From Bowmanella denitrificans (GTDB lineage: Bacteria; Pseudomonadota; Gammaproteobacteria; Enterobacterales; Alteromonadaceae): 64,000 nucleotides of DNA. Where the stretch lies: contig NZ_BAAAEI010000031.1 in assembly GCF_039522935.1 (NCBI RefSeq), positions 124,001-188,000 on the forward strand, read 5' to 3'. A program made the position numbers and the translations under genes. Below the pieces are notes generated by a model that saw nothing but the letters and a program-made list of their open reading frames with translations, made no database searches and was not told the origin of the DNA. This document shows positions 56,633-64,000 of the stretch, one piece after another (the first letter of the stretch is position 1; each line of letters starts with the position of its first letter).

Positions 56633-57823
56633 TTACCCGATTCCGACCATCATTTCGCCGCCCCATCGGCCGACATAGTCTCCTTCACGCACGCCGTGAC
56701 TGAGCTGTTCGGCAACGGCACGTATAACCTGGTCTCCAAGATTATGCCCATAAGTGTCATTGACGGATTTGAAATGGTCTATATCGGCCAACACTAAGCT
56801 AAGGGGCAACTGCTTTTCTTTGAACAATTGGAATACGCTATCGATATGCGCCCGATTGGACAGCCCGGTGAGGCTGTCTGTGTTGATGCGCTGGTAGACA
56901 TTGCGCTGAAACTTTTTAGAGAGCAGAGCTGTCAGCCAGTAAAGTATCAATAAGCAGCAAACAAGTAACAGCATGTTGATGACGAAGGTTTTCCCCATTG
57001 CATGTTTTCTGTCTTCCAGCGGGGCAATGATAAATACCCGCCAGTTCATGGCGGCGATAGGAATCTCGGTAATCAGGGTGTCCTGTTCGGCTGAGTTAAC
57101 TAAAAAGGAATGGCTGCCATGCTGTGGCGGGTTGTTCTGCCAATGTGGATACCAATCAAGATCCTCAAGAGTCAGTAGCGCTTGGTTACTGGGAGAAAGC
57201 TGAACCAGCGACGTCAGTAAAATTTCGTTTCTGGCATTAACAAAAACAAAATCATAACCATGTTCCAGGCGGTAGCGCTCGAAAACATGCAGAAAGTCAT
57301 CCAGGGGTTTGCCGACGCCAATAAAACCCAGAAATTGACCGCTGCTGTCATATTGGCGTATATCGACGTAAAGATGCACATCCTCACGCTTGCCCAGTGC
57401 CAGCGTCAGATCATCTGGGTCGTCTTTCATCCTCTGGTACCATTGCACATCGCCGCTGTCCAGGCGACGAATCTCACCATTGGAATGGTATTGTCGCTTG
57501 GCTTTTTCACTGGCAATAAAAAACACCAGATCAAATTGTTGTTCCAGCCTGGTTAACTTCATCATCAGCGTTTGTTCATCTGCGTCCTCCTGCATATAGG
57601 GCAGGAAAATCTCAGCGCCTGCTAAGGCCTGAGCGATGTGAATAGGTTTGAGCAGTTCCTCTTCTATCAGACTAAAAACGGGCAGCATGGTGCGCTGTTG
57701 ATGGCGGCTCTGCTCTGTGACTATGTTGCTGATAGCGAAATAAGCCACCAGGCTGATTGCTGCAACGGCCAGCAGAAATGTTATGAACAGAACTTTTTGT
57801 AGTGATTCTATACGATTCAACAA
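56633..57823 (-). CDS. Membrane sensor with C-terminally truncated GGDEF domain
   Basis: A 396-residue protein. A first membrane helix (about 10-31), a periplasmic Cache-like sensor (about 35-275), a second helix (about 283-305), then a GGDEF domain beginning at about 315 (NTDSLTGLSNRAHIDSV) with the metal site LVLADIDHFKSVND. At the signature the sequence reads GRWGGEMMVGIG followed by a stop, so the EF of GGEEF and the last 70 or so residues of the domain are absent. Downstream minus-strand DNA has no frame that restores the family. Cyclase activity is unlikely. Confidence 0.78.
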   Translation of the reverse strand: MLNRIESLQKVLFITFLLAVAAISLVAYFAISNIVTEQSRHQQRTMLPVFSLIEEELLKPIHIAQALAGAEIFLPYMQEDADEQTLMMKLTRLEQQFDLVFFIASEKAKRQYHSNGEIRRLDSGDVQWYQRMKDDPDDLTLALGKREDVHLYVDIRQYDSSGQFLGFIGVGKPLDDFLHVFERYRLEHGYDFVFVNARNEILLTSLVQLSPSNQALLTLEDLDWYPHWQNNPPQHGSHSFLVNSAEQDTLITEIPIAAMNWRVFIIAPLEDRKHAMGKTFVINMLLLVCCLLILYWLTALLSKKFQRNVYQRINTDSLTGLSNRAHIDSVFQLFKEKQLPLSLVLADIDHFKSVNDTYGHNLGDQVIRAVAEQLSHGVREGDYVGRWGGEMMVGIG

Positions 57824-57949
57824 AGACTCCCTTGGCTAATTGGGTCATCAATGGTGTGTCTAAACTTCGTCATTTAAACCGTCCCTAAGCTGGCACAAAT
57901 CTCTGCCTTAGTTAGAATAGCAGCCATTGTCGATATAAAAGGAATCAAG

Positions 57950-59308
57950 ATGGCGTTTTCAGTAGTTGTTCTGGCGGCGGGAAAAGGAACCCGCATGAAG
58001 TCTTCATTACCCAAAGTTTTGCACCCTATTGCGGGCAAACCCATGGTTCAGCACATTATTGATACTGTGAAGGGGCTTGGAGCTCAGCATATCCATCTGG
58101 TCTATGGCCACGGTGGTGAACAATTGCAACAAGCGCTGGCGCACAATCAACTGAATTGGTGCCTGCAGGCCCAACAGTTAGGCACCGGGCACGCAGTTCA
58201 GCAAGCAGCACCGGCATTGCTGGATGAAGAAGATGTACTGATTCTGGTGGGTGACGCGCCACTAATTAAAACCGAGACCTTACAAGCACTGCTTGCAGTC
58301 AAACAGGGTTGTGATCTGGCGTTGCTCACTGTTGAGCTGGATGACCCCACCGGCATGGGCAGGATTATCCGTGAAGGTGATCAGGTGGTGGCCATTGTTG
58401 AGCATAAAGATGCCACCGAGCAGCAGCGTCAGGTGCGTGAAATTAATACCGGCATGATGGTAATGAAAGGAGCGGATCTTAAGCGCTGGCTGGGTAATCT
58501 GAGTAACGACAATGCCCAGGGTGAATATTATCTGACCGATGTGATTGCCATGGCAGCTGCAGAAGGCAAACGCATTCAGGCGGCCCATCCGCGACATGTT
58601 ACCGAAGTGGAAGGTATCAATAATCGCAAGCAACTGGCTAATCTGGAAAGGGCCTATCAACTTGAACAGGCCGAGCGCCTGATGATGGAAGGGGTCAGTC
58701 TGTTGGACCCTGCGCGCTTCGATCTGCGCGGTCAACTGCAATGCGGTCAGGATGTCAGTATTGATGTGAATGTGATTGTGCAGGGCAAAGTCGTGTTGGG
58801 TAACAACGTACAAATTGGCGCTAACTGTATCCTGATTGACTGCGAAATTGGCGACAATAGCGTTATCGAAGCCAATAGTATTGTTGAACAGGCCAATGTC
58901 GGTGTGAACTGTCAGGTAGGCCCTTATGCTCGTTTGCGTCCTGGTGCTGTGTTGCAGGAAAAGGCTAAAGTCGGCAACTTTGTCGAGATGAAAAAATCCA
59001 CCCTCGGCAAAGGTTCCAAAGCCAACCACCTGACCTATCTTGGCGACAGCGAAGTGGGTGATGGGGTGAATATTGGTGCCGGTACTATTACCTGTAACTA
59101 TGACGGCGTGAATAAATTTAAAACGGTCATCGGTGATGGTGCCTTTATTGGTTCAAACACCGCTTTGGTGGCCCCGGTATCGGTAGGGAACAACGCCACT
59201 ATCGGAGCGGGTTCTACTATTACTCAAGACGTCCCGGATGAGCAACTGGCTGTCGCTCGCGGTAAACAACGCAACATCAGCGGTTGGAAGCGGCCTGTTA
59301 AGAAATAG
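57950..59308 (+). CDS. glmU: Bifunctional UDP-GlcNAc pyrophosphorylase / glucosamine-1-phosphate acetyltransferase
   Basis: A 452-residue enzyme (456 in E. coli) making UDP-N-acetylglucosamine for peptidoglycan and LPS. The N-terminal uridyltransferase domain has VVLAAGKGTRMKSSLPKVL and LGTGHAVQQA; the C-terminal left-handed beta-helix holds hexapeptide repeats and the acetyltransferase residues in NHLTYLGDSEVGDG and NYDGVNK. The ATG has AAAGGA 9 bp upstream. It is divergent from the truncated sensor gene. Confidence 0.97.
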   Translation: MAFSVVVLAAGKGTRMKSSLPKVLHPIAGKPMVQHIIDTVKGLGAQHIHLVYGHGGEQLQQALAHNQLNWCLQAQQLGTGHAVQQAAPALLDEEDVLILVGDAPLIKTETLQALLAVKQGCDLALLTVELDDPTGMGRIIREGDQVVAIVEHKDATEQQRQVREINTGMMVMKGADLKRWLGNLSNDNAQGEYYLTDVIAMAAAEGKRIQAAHPRHVTEVEGINNRKQLANLERAYQLEQAERLMMEGVSLLDPARFDLRGQLQCGQDVSIDVNVIVQGKVVLGNNVQIGANCILIDCEIGDNSVIEANSIVEQANVGVNCQVGPYARLRPGAVLQEKAKVGNFVEMKKSTLGKGSKANHLTYLGDSEVGDGVNIGAGTITCNYDGVNKFKTVIGDGAFIGSNTALVAPVSVGNNATIGAGSTITQDVPDEQLAVARGKQRNISGWKRPVKK

Positions 59309-59326
59309 ACTAAGGGGCAAAAAACA

Positions 59327-59349
59327 AGTGGGCAATCTTATTGCCCACT
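59327..59349 (+). terminator. Hairpin after glmU
   Basis: A 9-bp stem AGTGGGCAA/TTGCCCACT with loop TCTTA lies 18 bp past the stop. It lacks a T-tract and is followed directly by a palindromic repeat. Confidence 0.55.
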
Positions 59350-59361
59350 ATGCTCTGTGGG

Positions 59362-59377
59362 TCGGACGTAAGTCCGA
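59362..59377. repeat. Palindromic REP-like element, copy 1
   Basis: TCGGAC-GTAA-GTCCGA is a perfect inverted repeat preceded by CTGTGGG. A similar unit with matching flank occurs inside valS at 63323-63342, which suggests a dispersed repeat family. Confidence 0.65.
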
Positions 59378-59414
59378 TTAAAGCCGCGAATAAGCTTAAG
59401 GTTATCCGGAAGAC

Positions 59415-59765
59415 TCAATTATTCGCAGCGGCAGTAAAGACGATTTCCACCAACATTTGCGGGTTAACCAGCTCGGCAATAATACAAGCCCGAACCGGCG
59501 CCTGGCCTTCAGGCAGCCAGGCATCCCAAATCAGGTTAAAGCCATCAAACAGTGTTCTGTCCTTCAGATAAATGGTAGCGCTCAGCAGGGCGCTTTTGTC
59601 GGCGCCAAACTGTGCCAGAGTCGTTTCGGCCAGGCTCAATAAATCCGCCGTCTGAATCGCTATGTCACTATGCAAATTTTCCGGCACTTCGGCCCAGTAA
59701 GCCGTTTGATTGTGAATGCAGATATCCGACATGCGCTTGCCGGGATTAATACGCTGAATGGTCAA
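59415..59765 (-). CDS. RidA family enamine/imine deaminase-like protein
   Basis: A 116-residue protein of the YjgF/RidA family, which removes reactive enamines from PLP enzymes or has other small-molecule roles. The C-terminal motif with Arg near residue 93 (PVRACIIAELVNPQMLVEI) holds the conserved arginine and glutamate of active members. It overlaps a small membrane-protein gene by 4 bp (ATGA), so the two form an operon of unknown purpose. The N-terminus (MTIQRINPGKRMSDICIHN) is typical of the RidA subgroup with a 'MSD' segment. Confidence 0.9.
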   Translation of the reverse strand: MTIQRINPGKRMSDICIHNQTAYWAEVPENLHSDIAIQTADLLSLAETTLAQFGADKSALLSATIYLKDRTLFDGFNLIWDAWLPEGQAPVRACIIAELVNPQMLVEIVFTAAANN

Positions 59766-60091
59766 TTGCTGTGCTCCATTTTGATTCTATGCACGCCAAA
59801 GTGGCCAAAGAAGAAATACAAATAAGTAATGGCCAATATTATCAGGGCTATGGCGGCCAGCCTTGCCATTGGCTGTACCGCCAGCATAGTGAAATCGATA
59901 AAAGCCGGAGTAAAACCGTAGAACAGAAACCAAATGGCGTTGGTAAAGCCGTTGCGGCCCATTCTGATATACCTGAGTGGGATCAACAGCAGCATCATCG
60001 CGCTGAATAAAAAGGGTATTTCCAGATCGAAATACACCAGGAACAAACAGGTAAAGGCCAGATTGGCGCAGAATATATGACTGATTTTCAC
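59762..60091 (-). CDS. Small integral membrane protein of unknown function
   Basis: A 109-residue hydrophobic protein with about four predicted membrane segments (LAFTCLFLVYF, FLFSAMMLLLIPL, WFLFYGFTPAFIDF and IALIILAITYLYFFFG), ending in a basic, His-rich tail (HFGVHRIKMEHSN). No family was recognised. Its stop overlaps the start of the RidA gene by 4 bp, so both are probably translated together. The start ATG at 60091 is the only plausible one. Confidence 0.75.
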   Translation of the reverse strand: MKISHIFCANLAFTCLFLVYFDLEIPFLFSAMMLLLIPLRYIRMGRNGFTNAIWFLFYGFTPAFIDFTMLAVQPMARLAAIALIILAITYLYFFFGHFGVHRIKMEHSN

Positions 60092-60176
60092 AGATACCTC
60101 AAATTTCCATAAATATCAGTTGGTCTGATTATACCCATGACGCAGATGTTCGCATGGGGAAATGACACAAAGATGT

Positions 60177-60195
60177 AAGGGGGGAAGCCCCCCTT
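60177..60195 (-). terminator. Hairpin after the S9 peptidase gene
   Basis: An 8-bp stem AAGGGGGG/CCCCCCTT with loop AAG lies a few bases past the peptidase stop. The tract after it on the minus strand (TTACATCTTTG) is only moderately T-rich. Confidence 0.6.
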
Positions 60196-60198
60196 CAA

Positions 60199-62619
60199 TT
60201 ACTCAGTCTCAGCCGTTTTCACATGTGTCTCCAGCCACTGGGACTGTTCCCACAGCATATGCAACAAAGATTCTCTGGCCCGGTAGCCGTGCTGTTCATG
60301 GGGGAGCATCACCAGCCGCGCATTGCCGCCCAGCCCCTTCAGTGCGGCGAACATTCGCTCTGACTGCATAGGGTAAGTACCTGAATTAGGGTCGTCCTCA
60401 CCGTGCAACATCAGAATTGGCTCGTTGATTTTTTCGGCATGGAAGAATGGCGACATAGTGCCATACACATCCTGAGCCTCCCAGAAGCTGCGTTCTTCAC
60501 CTTGGAAACCAAAAGGGGTCAGGCTGCGATTGTAAGCCCCGCTGCGGGCAATGCCGGCCTTAAACAAATCAGAATGGGCCAGCAGATTGGCTACCATAAA
60601 TGCGCCATAGGAGTGGCCACCGATGGCAATGCGTTGTGGGGCGGCGATGCCTTTGTCTACCAATACCTTTACCGCGGCTTCGGCACTTTGCACCAACTGA
60701 GTGCGGAAGCTGTCATTGGGCTCTCCCTCACCTTCGCCCACTATCGCCATGGTGGGGTCGTCAAAGATGGCAAAGCCCTGAGCCAGATGTGGCATTGGGC
60801 CCCAATAGCTGACGCGTACAAATTCATAGGGTGAATCCTTAACCTGGCTGGCGACGTCTTTATCCTTAAATTCCCTGGGGTAGGCCCACATCAGTACAGG
60901 TAATGATCCCTGAGATTTGTCGTAGCCGGGTGGCAGATACAAGGTACCGTTTAACGCCACGCCGTCGGCACGTTGATATTGAATCCGCTCTTTTGTCACA
61001 CCCACAAAGGCCGGGCTGGGATGAGGAAAGTAACTGAACTGGGTCAGGCTGTCCTTTTGCAAATGGCGAATAAAGAAATTCGGCTGCTCGGTCTGTGACT
61101 CTCGCAGGGTCAGCAACTGGCTGACATTGTCATCCAGTACCAGCATCACTTGCTCATAATATGGCGCTTCAGACTGCCACAAACGCTGCTTTTGGTTGGT
61201 GGCAAAGTCAAAACGGTCCAGAAATGGTACATTACCCTGAGGAGAAGCCCCGCGGCCTGTCAGGTACACCTGGCTGGCGTTTTCCACCTTAATCACCCAC
61301 TCGCCGTATTGATTTTGCGTGTATACAAAATCGCCGGGATCTTTGTATCTGTCGTTGTAGGAACGCTCTTCAAATAGTACCCAGTCAGCTTTTGGATTGG
61401 CTGGCTGGAATTTCCAGCTGCGCAGCATGCGATCGCTGAAGCGCCATTCACTGACGATTGCCAGCCCCTGGTTACCCCACTGAATGCCTGAGTAACGTCG
61501 TTCCAGACGCAGCATCTCAGCAGGTTTGCCATCAAAAGGCGCGGCCAGGCTGTAAACGGCATCATGGTGGGGAACATCGACACTCATATCACCGCCATCC
61601 AGCGCTTCTGCCCATACCAGGGTGGCGGCGGTATCGCTGCGCCAATGCACTCTGCGTGGGCCTTCCCGTACCGAATCAAAGCCCTTGGGAATGGTTTCAC
61701 CTGAAGGCAGGTTGGCAATTTCTTTTACCAGCTTGCCCTGTGCATCCCACACTTCAATCAACTCAGGAAATCTGCTGTAAGGCACCATATAGGAAAAGGG
61801 CTTTTGCAGTTGTGTCACCAGCAAAAAATGGCCGTCTGGCGAAGCGTCAAACTCGCTAATCATGCCAGGCTGGCCGAGCAGTTGGATGCTGCCGTCAAGT
61901 TCAATGCGGGCCAGTTGTGAGCGGGTCAGAAACTCAAACAGTGCTTCGTCATAGGGTGATTTCAGCAGGTCCGAATAGGTGCGCACGGCAGCTTTTTTGC
62001 CATCGGTGGTTTGAATCACGGGTTTAGTGGCGGTAAGGCTTGGTTGTGGACGCTCATCGGCTTTGGCGACGGTAAGCCGGGTATAAACGCCACTGCTATC
62101 CGCTAACCAGCGGTATTTCTTGCCGCGCAGAGAGGCGTTAATTAAACGCTGTGAGGCCTGATTCAAACGACGATCGGCCAGATGATAAAACCACAGGCTC
62201 AAACCCTGTTCCGTTTCCAGCACAAACGCCAGTTTCTGAGAATCAGGAGAAAAGCTCACATCCAGAATTTTTCCGGCTGGCAATTTATCCAGTTGGTATT
62301 CCTGGCTGCCGTCCAGGCGCTTAAGTTTTATACCCTGGTAACCGGATGCACGGCTTGGGGCAAACAGCGTTGGGTTGATTTTAAGGCCAGCCAGTTTTTC
62401 TTCCGGTTGGGCCAGATCGGCTAGTGTTTGGGTACCGGGCCTTTCCAGAAAGGCCAGCCACTGCCTGTCTTTAGAGATGGCCACTCCCGGGCGCTGCGGG
62501 GCATCTACCAGGTCAGCCATTATCTTAATCGGGGTCTGATATCCATCATCCTGTGCTTGGGCGGCCTGGACTGATGCCATTAAACCCAGTGCCAGCAATA
62601 TGCCGGGCAATATCCTCAT
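60199..62619 (-). CDS. S9 family peptidase (prolyl oligopeptidase-type), exported
   Basis: An 806-residue secreted serine peptidase. The signal peptide is MRILPGILLALGLMASVQAAQA. An N-terminal beta-propeller (about 40-540) precedes an alpha/beta-hydrolase domain with catalytic Ser in GGHSYGAFM, Asp in LMLHGEDDPNSG and His in PHEQHGYRARE, in the S9 order. It resembles the glutamyl/acylaminoacyl peptidases of marine bacteria and probably cleaves short peptides in the periplasm. It lies next to valS on the same strand, 157 bp downstream of it, with a terminator between. Confidence 0.93.
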   Translation of the reverse strand: MRILPGILLALGLMASVQAAQAQDDGYQTPIKIMADLVDAPQRPGVAISKDRQWLAFLERPGTQTLADLAQPEEKLAGLKINPTLFAPSRASGYQGIKLKRLDGSQEYQLDKLPAGKILDVSFSPDSQKLAFVLETEQGLSLWFYHLADRRLNQASQRLINASLRGKKYRWLADSSGVYTRLTVAKADERPQPSLTATKPVIQTTDGKKAAVRTYSDLLKSPYDEALFEFLTRSQLARIELDGSIQLLGQPGMISEFDASPDGHFLLVTQLQKPFSYMVPYSRFPELIEVWDAQGKLVKEIANLPSGETIPKGFDSVREGPRRVHWRSDTAATLVWAEALDGGDMSVDVPHHDAVYSLAAPFDGKPAEMLRLERRYSGIQWGNQGLAIVSEWRFSDRMLRSWKFQPANPKADWVLFEERSYNDRYKDPGDFVYTQNQYGEWVIKVENASQVYLTGRGASPQGNVPFLDRFDFATNQKQRLWQSEAPYYEQVMLVLDDNVSQLLTLRESQTEQPNFFIRHLQKDSLTQFSYFPHPSPAFVGVTKERIQYQRADGVALNGTLYLPPGYDKSQGSLPVLMWAYPREFKDKDVASQVKDSPYEFVRVSYWGPMPHLAQGFAIFDDPTMAIVGEGEGEPNDSFRTQLVQSAEAAVKVLVDKGIAAPQRIAIGGHSYGAFMVANLLAHSDLFKAGIARSGAYNRSLTPFGFQGEERSFWEAQDVYGTMSPFFHAEKINEPILMLHGEDDPNSGTYPMQSERMFAALKGLGGNARLVMLPHEQHGYRARESLLHMLWEQSQWLETHVKTAETE

Positions 62620-62729
62620 TGTCTGTCCTTATTGTTGGTTATTATCCATGTGATGTTATCTCAATTTGCGGCCCTTTTGCGCGACTATTTCGGCCAAAGC
62701 AAAGCTGAAAAAGATAATCTGCAGCAAAT

Positions 62730-62763
62730 AAAAAAGCCGCCGCTCCGGGGAAGGAACGGCGGC
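62730..62763 (-). terminator. Rho-independent terminator of valS
   Basis: A 7-bp stem GCCGCCG/CGGCGGC with a 14-nt loop is followed on the minus strand by TTTTTT. It begins 14 bp past the valS stop and separates it from the peptidase gene. Confidence 0.85.
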
Positions 62764-62776
62764 TTCAGCAACACTA

Positions 62777-64000
62777 TTACAAACTTTCGATGGTCTGCTT
62801 TTGTTCCAGCAGTTTATCCACCTGGGTTTGGAACTCGGCCAGTTTAGCCTGCTCTTTTTCGATAACCGCGGGTGGCGCCTTGCTGACAAAGCTGTCATTG
62901 CTCAGTTTGCCCTGGGTGCGGGCCATATCCGCCTGCAGTTTTTCCAGCGCCTTACCAATACGGGCCAGTTCAGCATCTTTGTCAATCAGGCCTGCCATGG
63001 GGATCATCACTTCCATTTCACCGACAATAGCGGTGGCTGATGCCGGGCCTTTGTCTCCTTCAGGCAGGACAGTGATGTTTTCCAGGCGCGCCATTTTGCT
63101 CAGCAGCAGTTCGGTATCGGCCAGGCGGCGTTTGTCTTCGCTACCGGCGTTACGCAGCAACACAGACAATGGCTTGCTGGGGCTGATATCCATTTCACCA
63201 CGGATATTACGCACGCCGACAATCACCTGCTTAACCCATTCAATATCTGCCAGCACCTGTTCGTCTACCAGGCTGCTGTTCTGCCCTGGGAAGGCTTGCA
63301 GCATAATGCTCGATGGATTAGCAGTCGGATTGAAGTCCGACCTACACAGCGGTGCTACCCGTTGCCAAATTTCTTCGGTAATAAAAGGCATAATGGGGTG
63401 CATTAAGCGCAGCAGGCTTTCCAGCACATTCACCAGGGTATGACGGGTACCGCGTTTTTGTGCCTCGCTGCTGCTGTCGGCATTCAGTACCGGCTTGGAC
63501 AGCTCCAGATACCAATCGCAGAACTGGTTCCAGGTAAACTCATAAATCGCCTGCGACGCCAGGTCGAAACGGTAATCTTTCAGGGCCGTTTCAAAGGCGG
63601 TCAGGGTTTGCTGGAAGCGCGCCCAAATCCATTTGTCGGCCAAACTTAATTCCAGTTCCCCGCCATTGACGCCGGTGTCCTGCTCTTCGGTATTCATCAA
63701 CACAAAGCGCGAGGCATTCCACAGCTTGTTGCAGAAGTTGCGATAACCTTCCACCCGGCCCATATCAAAGTTGATATCACGGCTGGTGGAAGCCATGGCC
63801 GTAAAGGTAAAGCGCAGGGCGTCGGTACCGTAGGCGGCGATGCCGTCAGGGAACTGTGCGCGGGTGCGTTTGGCAATTTTCTCGGCCAGTTGCGGCTGCA
63901 TCATGCCGGCGGTGCGCTTGGCCACCAGCGACTCAAGATCGATACCGTCAATCAGGTCGATAGGGTCCAGTACATTACCCTTGGACTTGGACATCTTATT
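62777..64000 (-). CDS. valS: Valyl-tRNA synthetase, C-terminal part (5' end outside window)
   Basis: The frame is open to the window edge; the last 408 codons are present. It starts at the window edge with the class I motif NKMSKSKGNVLDP, then the anticodon-binding domain (KDYRFDLASQAIYEFTWNQFCDWY) and the C-terminal coiled coil (AELARIGKALEKLQADMA) typical of ValRS. Between WQRVAPLC and SSIMLQAFP the protein has about six more residues than the E. coli sequence I recall, and these (RSDFNPTA) are encoded by a palindromic repeat. This insertion lies in a loop between helices and is probably tolerated. Confidence 0.95.
   Translation of the reverse strand, partial: NKMSKSKGNVLDPIDLIDGIDLESLVAKRTAGMMQPQLAEKIAKRTRAQFPDGIAAYGTDALRFTFTAMASTSRDINFDMGRVEGYRNFCNKLWNASRFVLMNTEEQDTGVNGGELELSLADKWIWARFQQTLTAFETALKDYRFDLASQAIYEFTWNQFCDWYLELSKPVLNADSSSEAQKRGTRHTLVNVLESLLRLMHPIMPFITEEIWQRVAPLCRSDFNPTANPSSIMLQAFPGQNSSLVDEQVLADIEWVKQVIVGVRNIRGEMDISPSKPLSVLLRNAGSEDKRRLADTELLLSKMARLENITVLPEGDKGPASATAIVGEMEVMIPMAGLIDKDAELARIGKALEKLQADMARTQGKLSNDSFVSKAPPAVIEKEQAKLAEFQTQVDKLLEQKQTIESL
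63323..63342. repeat. Palindromic REP-like element inside valS, copy 2
   Basis: GTCGGA-TTGAAG-TCCGAC (63324-63341) with a flanking CTGTGTAGG on the minus strand resembles the intergenic element at 59362. In valS it is read as CRSDFNPTA, exactly the segment absent from E. coli ValRS. Confidence 0.65.

Overview
This 64 kb window looks like chromosome from a marine gammaproteobacterium of the Alteromonadales (Alteromonadaceae-like). The evidence is the gamma-type gene orders dusB-fis, purH-purD and lptM-lysA-dapF-DUF484-xerC-yigB with uvrD nearby, the epmB/efp/epmA cluster, and a sortase system that is characteristic of marine Proteobacteria. Taxonomy is an inference from gene content. Most of the window is core metabolism, DNA repair and signalling. 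No phage, IS element or CRISPR array was seen.

Layout. 1-9.4 kb: the end of a DUF885 metallopeptidase, the yadGH ABC exporter, a TetR/SDR/MFS divergon, a gamma-glutamylcyclotransferase-like protein, a purine permease convergent with a purine phosphoribosyltransferase, and a creatininase. 9.4-15.1 kb: a 1507-residue hybrid sensor kinase, thioredoxin 2 and a DUF1993 protein. 15.1-18.9 kb: the regulatory half of the proteobacterial dedicated sortase system (OmpA-like PdsO, response regulator PdsR, histidine kinase PdsS). 19-23.6 kb: dusB-fis and purHD. 23.7-29 kb: an RstAB-like two-component system with DUF3019 and MipA/OmpV partners, a candidate small RNA, a 42-bp repeat pair and several small unknown proteins. 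29-36.8 kb: the EF-P beta-lysylation genes, rep, a GAF-GGDEF-EAL protein and a cytochrome c5.

36.9-42.2 kb is the accessory patch. It holds tRNA-Arg(CCG), a decayed AAA_4-type regulator remnant, a hipBA toxin-antitoxin module with four operators at exact 28-bp pitch, and then the executive half of the dedicated sortase system: a GN-type sortase and its VIT/vWA target with an LPQTDG sorting signal. The two halves of the sortase system lie about 21 kb apart. 42.4-53.3 kb: rarD, uvrD with a LexA-like box, a cysteine-cluster protein, the yigB-xerC-DUF484-dapF-lysA-lptM operon, and speA. 53.3-64 kb: a serine hydrolase, a split Ada response (Ada/AraC/AlkA fusion plus Ogt), a truncated GGDEF sensor, glmU, RidA, an S9 peptidase, and the 3' part of valS, which carries a palindromic repeat inside its coding sequence.

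How the genes may work together: PdsS/PdsR probably sense an envelope or carbohydrate cue and control the sortase-target pair and PdsO (inference). The EF-P genes, DNA-repair genes (rep, uvrD, ada-alkA, ogt) and purine genes form recognisable functional groups.
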